Notes under the pieces: generated by a model | What the model saw: the letters and a program-made list of their open reading frames with translations, nothing else | Told to the model about the DNA's origin: nothing | Database searches by the model: none | Made by a program: the position numbers and the translations under genes | Part shown: positions 59,124 through 64,000 of the stretch, piece after piece | Layout of the letters: every line of letters starts with the position of its first letter | Position numbering within the stretch: position 1 is the stretch's first letter | Assembly: GCF_003063455.1 (NCBI RefSeq) | Contig: NZ_NESN01000003.1 | Coordinates: 62,001 to 126,000, forward strand | Length of the DNA stretch: 64,000 bases | Direction of reading: 5' to 3' | Source: Limnohabitans parvus II-B4 | GTDB taxonomy: Bacteria > Pseudomonadota > Gammaproteobacteria > Burkholderiales > Burkholderiaceae_C

Positions 59124-59312
59124 GTTGACTCATGCAAAAAAAGAGATGACACCTGTGTGGGATGGGGCAAGGAAGTTGTAGGGGGTGTTTGCACAAGAAA
59201 CATGGCGTTACAACTGCACGTCTCTGGCGGTCATCAGCGCACGATCGGGTCGCGTTGTAGTTGCAAGTTCAACAAGGTGTTGAACTGAAAACCTGAATCA
59301 AGGACATCTCTC

Positions 59313-59603
59313 ATGAACAAGCTGCTCGCCACCCTCGTCGCCGGTTTCTTTGCTGTCGGTGCATTTGCCCAAGCCCCCGCTGCTGCGCCCACTGTGGCCG
59401 CGACACCTGCTGCAGCTGTTGCGCCAGCCAAGGTCGAGGCCAAAGATGTGAAGGCCGACGCAAAAGCCGATGCCAAAGTCAAAGCCGAGAAAAAAGCCGC
59501 CGCCAAAGCGGAAAAGAAAGCAGCCAAAGCAGCCGCCAAGGCTGATGCCCCAGCGGCCAAGGCCGAAGCCAAAGCGGATGTCAAAACCGCTCAACCCAAG
59601 TGA
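59313..59603 (+). CDS. Secreted Ala/Lys-rich low-complexity protein
   Basis: The 96-residue protein has a clear signal peptide (LLATLVAGFFAVGAFAQ). The mature part is almost only Ala, Lys, Glu, Asp, Val and Pro, with KADAKADAKVKAEKK and KAEKKAAKAAAKAD repeats. The composition resembles acid-shock or cell-envelope histone-like proteins of Burkholderiales. A strong terminator follows. No enzymatic function is likely; it may bind periplasmic anions or buffer charge. Confidence 0.8.
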   Translation: MNKLLATLVAGFFAVGAFAQAPAAAPTVAATPAAAVAPAKVEAKDVKADAKADAKVKAEKKAAAKAEKKAAKAAAKADAPAAKAEAKADVKTAQPK

Positions 59604-59641
59604 GCTGAATGGCCAGGCCTCGGCCTGGACGCAGGCTTCAG

Positions 59642-59670
59642 AAAAAGACCAGCTGCGTGCTGGTTTTTTT
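59642..59670 (+). terminator. Rho-independent terminator after the Ala/Lys-rich protein gene
   Basis: ACCAGC/GCTGGT with a TGCGT loop is extended by A5 on the left and T7 on the right. It lies 38 bp after the stop and separates this gene from rsmD. Confidence 0.9.
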
Positions 59671-59753
59671 CTGTCTGTGTGTCGTGCAGGGTGCGGGTCT
59701 TCGTGGATGAGCCGGCAAATCGCCTGGCTTCATGGCCTTTACACTTGCTGCCT

Positions 59754-60401
59754 ATGCCCTCATCCAAATCTTCACGGCAGTCGCCCAGCGGCAATGCCCG
59801 CAAACCTGATGCCAAAAAGCCGGTGCACCGTGCGCCCAAAGGCCCACCTTCGCACGAGATCCGGATCATCGGTGGGCAGTGGCGCCGCACTCGGCTCAAG
59901 GTGATCGACAAACCGGGCTTGCGCCCCACACCCGACCGCGTGCGCGAAACTCTTTTCAACTGGTTGGGCCAAGACCTGAGTGGCTGGCGCTGTGTGGACG
60001 CGTTCGCAGGCACCGGCGTGCTGGGCCTGGAAGCCGCTTCGCGTGGCGCAGCCCATGTGCTGATGGTCGAGCAAGACGCTGTGCTGGTGCGTGATTTGCA
60101 AGAGAATGCTGCGCGCCTGAAAGCCGACAGGGTCAACGTCCAGCGGGGTGATGCTGTCACGGCTTTGGGCCGCTTGCCTGCGGGCAGCGTGGACCTGGTC
60201 TTTCTCGACCCACCGTTTGACGGACCCTGGTTTGAGCCCGCCCTGAAAGCAGCGGCCAAGGCCGTGCCTGCGGGGGGCTGGATTTATCTGGAAGCGCCTG
60301 TGGCCTGGACCGCTGAAGCACTGGGTGTATTGGGGCTCCAATGTGAACGCCACCTCAAAGCAGGTGCCGTGCATGCGCATTTGTTGCAACGGGCCGCATA
60401 A
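59754..60401 (+). CDS. rsmD: 16S rRNA (guanine-966-N2)-methyltransferase
   Basis: RsmD methylates G966 in 16S rRNA. The ATG at 59754 gives 215 residues, with a basic Ser/Lys/Pro N-terminal extension of about 35. RIIGGQWRRTRLKV and RPTPDRVRETLFNWL are the family start, VDAFAGTGVLGLEAASRGA is the SAM-binding loop and VFLDPPFD the catalytic DPPF. It is followed by coaD after 51 bp, a frequent arrangement. Confidence 0.94.
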   Translation: MPSSKSSRQSPSGNARKPDAKKPVHRAPKGPPSHEIRIIGGQWRRTRLKVIDKPGLRPTPDRVRETLFNWLGQDLSGWRCVDAFAGTGVLGLEAASRGAAHVLMVEQDAVLVRDLQENAARLKADRVNVQRGDAVTALGRLPAGSVDLVFLDPPFDGPWFEPALKAAAKAVPAGGWIYLEAPVAWTAEALGVLGLQCERHLKAGAVHAHLLQRAA

Positions 60402-60452
60402 TTTGCCGGCCAAGCTACCTAAAACCCGTCCCCGTTTTTCAAGGACCCCACC

Positions 60453-60959
60453 ATGAGCCGATCTGCCAACGCCGCTGTGACCGCCGTGTATTCAGGCACC
60501 TTTGACCCGCTGACGCTGGGGCACGAGGACGCGATTCGCCGCGCCGCTCAGCTCTTTGACCAAGTCATCATCGCCGTGGCCCGGGCGCACCATAAAAACA
60601 CGATGTTCTCTTTGGACGAACGGCTGGCTTTGGCGCAAGCCGCGCTGGCCGATTGCCCCAACGTGAAGGCACTGCCATTTGATGGCTTGATTGTGGAGTT
60701 TGTGCGTTCGCAAAACGCCCAGGTCATCGTGCGCGGCCTGCGCTCGGTCACCGATTACGACTACGAAACGCAAATGTCGGGCATGAACCGCCATCTGGCC
60801 CCCGAGGTGGATACCGTGTTTTTGCACACCAGCGCGGGCGTGCAGCACATCAGCAGCACCTTGGTGCGCGAAATTTCCAAACTCGGCGGCGATGTGTCGG
60901 GGCTGGTGTCAGCCCCCGTGCTCAACGCCTTGCAAGCCAAGGTGGCGACCAAGCACTGA
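60453..60959 (+). CDS. coaD: Phosphopantetheine adenylyltransferase
   Basis: CoaD makes dephospho-CoA from phosphopantetheine and ATP. The 168-residue protein shows the nucleotidyltransferase motif YSGTFDPLTLGHED, LIVEFVRSQNAQVIVRGLRS and the ATP-binding ISSTLVREISKLGG. It converges with recJ; a REP pair fills the 76-bp gap between them. Confidence 0.96.
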   Translation: MSRSANAAVTAVYSGTFDPLTLGHEDAIRRAAQLFDQVIIAVARAHHKNTMFSLDERLALAQAALADCPNVKALPFDGLIVEFVRSQNAQVIVRGLRSVTDYDYETQMSGMNRHLAPEVDTVFLHTSAGVQHISSTLVREISKLGGDVSGLVSAPVLNALQAKVATKH

Positions 60960-60967
60960 AGGGGCAT

Positions 60968-61030
60968 GTCGGGGCTGAAGCCGCCGACCTACCAGAGACG
61001 CTCCCTGTAGGTCGGACCTTCAGGTCCGAC
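60968..61030. repeat. Inverted pair of REP elements (GTAG-headed palindromes)
   Basis: REP 1 on the minus strand (60968-60992) and REP 2 on the plus strand (61007-61030) each start with GTAG, directly followed by an imperfect palindrome with GTCGG/CCGAC ends. REP 2 arms are GTCGGACCT and AGGTCCGAC around TC. The GTAG heads face each other over a 14-bp spacer, the layout of a BIME. It lies between converging coaD and recJ and can fold as a long hairpin, so it may also act as terminator. Confidence 0.8.
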
Positions 61031-61035
61031 GTTCT

Positions 61036-62745
61036 TCAAAGCTCAGCGCCTTCCACCAAAAACCGCACACGCTTTTGGCCCTGCCACTCGTCTGCGTCGA
61101 GCCGATAAGCCAGTTTCACACGCGCAGGCAAAGGCTCGGTGCGGCCGAACCAGATGCCGTCCACCGGCTGGCCTTGGTGCTTCATCTTGAGCGACAGGTG
61201 CTTTTCGCCCACCAGCCGCTGCGACACGATCTCGATCTCTTCGCAAAATACAGGTGGCGCAAAGCCCTGGCCCCAGACCTCGTGGTGCAGCATCTCGACC
61301 AGGTCCACCCGGCGGTATTCGGCAGGCAGCGGCCCATCCGTCTCCAGTCGGCGTTGCAGTGTGGTGGCGTCCAGCCATTCCAGCGCCACTTGGTTGAGCG
61401 TCTCCTCGAACACATCCAGATGCTCTTCGGCAATGGTGCAGCCTGCCGCCATGGCGTGGCCGCCAAAGCGCAGCAGCACGCCGGGCGCACGTTTGGCCAC
61501 CAAGTCGAGCGCGTCGCGCAAATGAAAGCCCGCAATGGATCGGCCTGAGCCTTTGAGTTCGTGCTCTTTGCCCGGGGCGCTGCTGGCCGCAAACACAAAA
61601 GTGGGTCGGTGCAATTTGTCCTTGATGCGCGAGGCCACGATGCCCACCACGCCTTCGTGAAAATCGGGGTCGAACACGCAAATGGCGGGCGGCGGCTCGT
61701 CGCCTTCGTCAAACAGCGATTCGGCCATTTCCATAGCCATCTCACGCATGTCGCCCTCGATCACGCGGCGTTCGCGGTTGATCGCGTCCAGCTGTTTGGC
61801 CAGCTCGTCAGCGCGACCCGTGTCGTCGGTCAGCAGGCATTCGATGCCCAGCGTCATGTCGGCCAGACGGCCTGCGGCATTGATGCGCGGCCCCAAGGCA
61901 AAGCCAAAGTCAAAAGTCGTGGCCTTGGCGGTTTCACGGCTGGCCGCACGCATGAGCGCGGCCATGCCCGGGGGCAGCGCCCCAGCCCGCACACGGCGCA
62001 GACCTTGCGCCACCAGGCGGCGGTTGTTGGCGTCGAGCTTGACCACGTCGGCCACGGTGCCCAAAGCCACCAGTGGCAGCAGCGCGTCCAGGCGCGGCTG
62101 GTTGCTGGCGTCAAACACACCGCGCTGGCGCAGCTCGGCACGCAGGGCCAGCAGCACATAAAACATCACGCCCACACCCGCGATGGATTTGCTGGTGAAG
62201 CTGCAGCCGGGCTGGTTGGGGTTGACGATGACTTCGGCGGTGGGCAGTTCGCTGCCGGGCAAATGGTGGTCGGTCACCAGCACCTGCAGGCCCAGGGCTT
62301 GCGCCGCTTGCACGCCCGCCACGCTGGCGATGCCGTTGTCCACCGTGATCAGCACGTCGGCGCCTTGCGCGTGCACCCGCTGGGCAATCGGCGGCGTGAG
62401 GCCGTAGCCGTCGACCACGCGGTCGGGCACCAAGTAGCTCACGTTTTGGGCCCCCAGCATGCGCAGGCCACGTACGCCCACGGCACAGGCGGTCGCGCCG
62501 TCGCAGTCGTAATCGGCCACGATGCACAGGCGCTTGTTTTGCGCCATGGCGTCGGCCAGCAGCTTGGCCGCTTCGTGCGTGCCCAGCATGCCGGCCGGGG
62601 GCAGCAGCAGGTTCAGGGCGTCGTCGAGTTCGTCTTTGGATTGGACGCCACGGGCGGCATACAGGCGGGCCAGCAGGGGGTGGATGCCCGCTTGTTCCAG
62701 CGCCCAGGCGCTGCGGGGAGGCACATCTCGGGTGAGCAAATTCAT
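61036..62745 (-). CDS. recJ: Single-stranded-DNA-specific exonuclease RecJ
   Basis: RecJ degrades single strands 5' to 3' in recombination and mismatch repair. The start at 62745 gives 569 residues. DHH-family motifs are IVADYDCDGATA, TVDNG, VTDHHLPG and GTVADVV in the first domain; DHHA1 carries LRFGGHAMAAGCTI. The C-terminal OB-like domain follows. It overlaps the upstream rpfE-like gene by 4 bp. Confidence 0.95.
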   Translation of the reverse strand: MNLLTRDVPPRSAWALEQAGIHPLLARLYAARGVQSKDELDDALNLLLPPAGMLGTHEAAKLLADAMAQNKRLCIVADYDCDGATACAVGVRGLRMLGAQNVSYLVPDRVVDGYGLTPPIAQRVHAQGADVLITVDNGIASVAGVQAAQALGLQVLVTDHHLPGSELPTAEVIVNPNQPGCSFTSKSIAGVGVMFYVLLALRAELRQRGVFDASNQPRLDALLPLVALGTVADVVKLDANNRRLVAQGLRRVRAGALPPGMAALMRAASRETAKATTFDFGFALGPRINAAGRLADMTLGIECLLTDDTGRADELAKQLDAINRERRVIEGDMREMAMEMAESLFDEGDEPPPAICVFDPDFHEGVVGIVASRIKDKLHRPTFVFAASSAPGKEHELKGSGRSIAGFHLRDALDLVAKRAPGVLLRFGGHAMAAGCTIAEEHLDVFEETLNQVALEWLDATTLQRRLETDGPLPAEYRRVDLVEMLHHEVWGQGFAPPVFCEEIEIVSQRLVGEKHLSLKMKHQGQPVDGIWFGRTEPLPARVKLAYRLDADEWQGQKRVRFLVEGAEL

Positions 62746-63692
62746 GGGGTGATGAGGGCTTGAAGAGCCGCTGCAGGTGTGGCTTTGTTGAAGAGACGTT
62801 GGAATGCGCGTGTTGTGCGCTGGTGCCAGCCGGCTGGCTCTGCCGTGTAGGTGTGCGCCGCGTGTTCGCTGCACAGGCTCAGCGTGGCCTGGCCGGTGGC
62901 TTTGAAGTGGGCCAGCAAGTCGGCCACGGCCGTCGCATCGAGTTGTTGCCAGGCTTGTCGCCAGGCCTGCACATCGCCGCGCAAAGCACTGTGACGCAGG
63001 GCGTCGGGTATTTCCAAGTGGGGTGCAGAGATGGCCGCATCAACCGGCAGCGTGCCCGCTCCGTGCAGCCAAAAAGAATTGACGGCGATTTGCCTGCGTG
63101 CGTCGCGTGCATTGTTCACTGGGTGGTTGTACAGCAGCATTTGCATTTCGCTTTGCAGGCGTTGCAAGGGGCGTTCGGCCGTGCCGGTAGGCATCCAGTC
63201 CTTCACGTTTTGACCGATCACCCGGTCCAGGCAGGCGCAGCTCAGATCGGCCAGCATGCTGCCCTGAACATGCCATTTCAGCGCGCTGTGCCAGGTGACT
63301 TGCAGACCGTCTTCTTGCAAGAACGGTTGCATGGCCTGCAGCAATTGCTGCGATTCCTCATCTGACAGGGACAAACTGGCGGGGTCGAGCATGACCACCT
63401 GGTCCATACCAATTTGCCAATGACAGGGGGTCATCCAGGCTTGCGGTTCGGGGCTGCTTTGCCTAGTTTGCCAAGCGGCCCAGGGCAGGGTGGTCGCCCC
63501 TGTCCCCCAGCCCAAGGCCTGGGCATGCAGGCGCTCATGGGGCATGTGCAGAGGCGTTTCAGCGCCGTCTTGCAGCACCTCTTGGCGCTGCAAGACGGCC
63601 AGCAGGGCCCGCAAATTCGGCAACTGCAAGTGGGCCAAGGCCTCGGGGCTTTGCAGGCTGTGGCTGGCCGCATAGGGAATGATCAGGTGCAT
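62742..63692 (-). CDS. RpfE-type conserved protein upstream of recJ
   Basis: The start at 63692 (MHLIIPYAASHSLQSPEAL) gives 316 residues. The protein resembles the RpfE-type or phosphoglycerate-mutase-like hypothetical proteins of beta- and gammaproteobacteria, with DQVVMLDPASLSLSDEESQQ, a run of Trp/His residues, and NARDARRQIAVNSFWLHGAG. In Xanthomonas rpfE also lies next to recJ. No catalytic function is established. The longer frame upstream is rejected because it lies over the next gene. Confidence 0.75.
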   Translation of the reverse strand: MHLIIPYAASHSLQSPEALAHLQLPNLRALLAVLQRQEVLQDGAETPLHMPHERLHAQALGWGTGATTLPWAAWQTRQSSPEPQAWMTPCHWQIGMDQVVMLDPASLSLSDEESQQLLQAMQPFLQEDGLQVTWHSALKWHVQGSMLADLSCACLDRVIGQNVKDWMPTGTAERPLQRLQSEMQMLLYNHPVNNARDARRQIAVNSFWLHGAGTLPVDAAISAPHLEIPDALRHSALRGDVQAWRQAWQQLDATAVADLLAHFKATGQATLSLCSEHAAHTYTAEPAGWHQRTTRAFQRLFNKATPAAALQALITP

Positions 63693-63738
63693 GGGGCCTG
63701 ATTGTCGCAGGCCCCATGCACGCCAAGGTAGCGCGCGT

Positions 63739-64000
63739 TCAGCGCTTGAGGGCTGCCGCCTCTGCCGCGCAGTCGGACCGATCTGACTTGAGGCCTTTGG
63801 CACGGGCGGCGGCAATTTCGGCTTTGGCCAATTGCGCTTGTGCTTGAAACACCGGGTCGGCCTGCAGGCGCGCCACGGCGGCGGCACCCACCACGCGTCC
63901 GGCCTCCAGATCGCTTTGCCAGTGCACCCCGCACACCATGCGGCTGTCGCCAAATGCATGGGCGCGTTGCAACAAGGCATCTGCTTTGTCAGGGGCTGCG
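63739..64000 (-). CDS. Class A (PhoN-type, PAP2) acid phosphatase, C-terminal part
   Basis: The frame is open to the right edge and only the last 87 residues are visible. SRMVCGVHWQSD fits the last part of the class A phosphatase signature (SRx5Hx3D), followed by LEAGRVVGAAAVARLQADP, which matches the family C-terminus. These are periplasmic non-specific acid phosphatases. The earlier KX6RP and PSGH motifs would lie outside the window. It adds a second exported phosphatase to the region. Confidence 0.85.
   Translation of the reverse strand, partial: AAPDKADALLQRAHAFGDSRMVCGVHWQSDLEAGRVVGAAAVARLQADPVFQAQAQLAKAEIAAARAKGLKSDRSDCAAEAAALKR

Noticed and set aside
61561..62763. A 400-codon plus-strand frame opposite recJ
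   Set aside because: The composition is typical of antisense frames in GC-rich DNA, and recJ is certain on the other strand.
1..64000. CRISPR arrays, complete insertion sequences, prophage or integrase genes
   Set aside because: No regularly spaced repeats, transposase or integrase frames were found on either strand.

Overview
The window looks like a chromosome segment of a betaproteobacterium of the order Burkholderiales, most likely a freshwater Comamonadaceae (Limnohabitans/Rhodoferax-like). This rests on protein resemblance and gene order: the DUF2244-coxB-coxA-small protein-ctaG-DUF2970-coxC cluster, a class I PHA synthase, rpoH under a CIRCE element, an ArsJ/GAPDH pair, and GC-rich codon use. 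No rRNA, tRNA, CRISPR array or complete insertion sequence was seen. About 60 protein genes, several regulatory sites, several terminators and one REP pair are supported.

Layout. Bases 1-2443 are a lower-GC accessory edge: the 3' end of a compact SF1 helicase, then an orphan gene with a HEPN-type Rx4H motif and an SH3-like C-terminus, then a gene-poor stretch. Bases 2444-8571 are a six-gene minus-strand run: a MerR regulator with a degenerate B12-type domain, a small membrane-anchored protein, a photolyase/cryptochrome, a DASH cryptochrome, a TRIC-type channel and an EamA transporter. An Rrf2 regulator is divergent. Bases 9299-11296 hold phaC and a DUF2789 gene.

Bases 11435-31337 are a phosphate super-locus. 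An olsB-like acyltransferase, a PlcP/LpxH-like phosphoesterase and a GT4 glycosyltransferase are translationally coupled, which suggests phosphorus-free membrane lipids. They are followed by ppk, sixA, a histone H1-like DNA-binding protein, ppx, an arsenate-export operon (GAPDH-arsJ-arsR), phoX and pstSCAB-phoU-phoB-phoR. PhoB boxes can be read by eye before ppk, ppx, phoX and pstS; three share one layout (half-sites 11 bp apart, 10 bp spacer, -10 box).

Bases 31579-36331 carry a fatty acid hydroxylase/sterol desaturase and an SHP-DHC-cytochrome b cluster with a QseBC-like two-component system. A P-type ATPase, a coiled-coil membrane protein, a MaoC hydratase, trmL, comF and a BioC-like methyltransferase follow. 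Bases 42639-52292 are the aa3 cytochrome oxidase structural and assembly locus, including heme A synthesis and copper delivery; an FNR-type site lies at its promoter. The right end carries a Bug-type binding protein, rpoH, ftsY, two M16 peptidases, a hemerythrin, rsmD-coaD, recJ with an rpfE-like gene, and the 3' end of a class A acid phosphatase.

Together the genes describe an aerobic, light-exposed, phosphate-scavenging lifestyle: photorepair, polyphosphate and PHA storage, lipid remodelling, high-affinity phosphate uptake with removal of the arsenate that enters with it, and oxygen-dependent respiration with redox-regulated expression.
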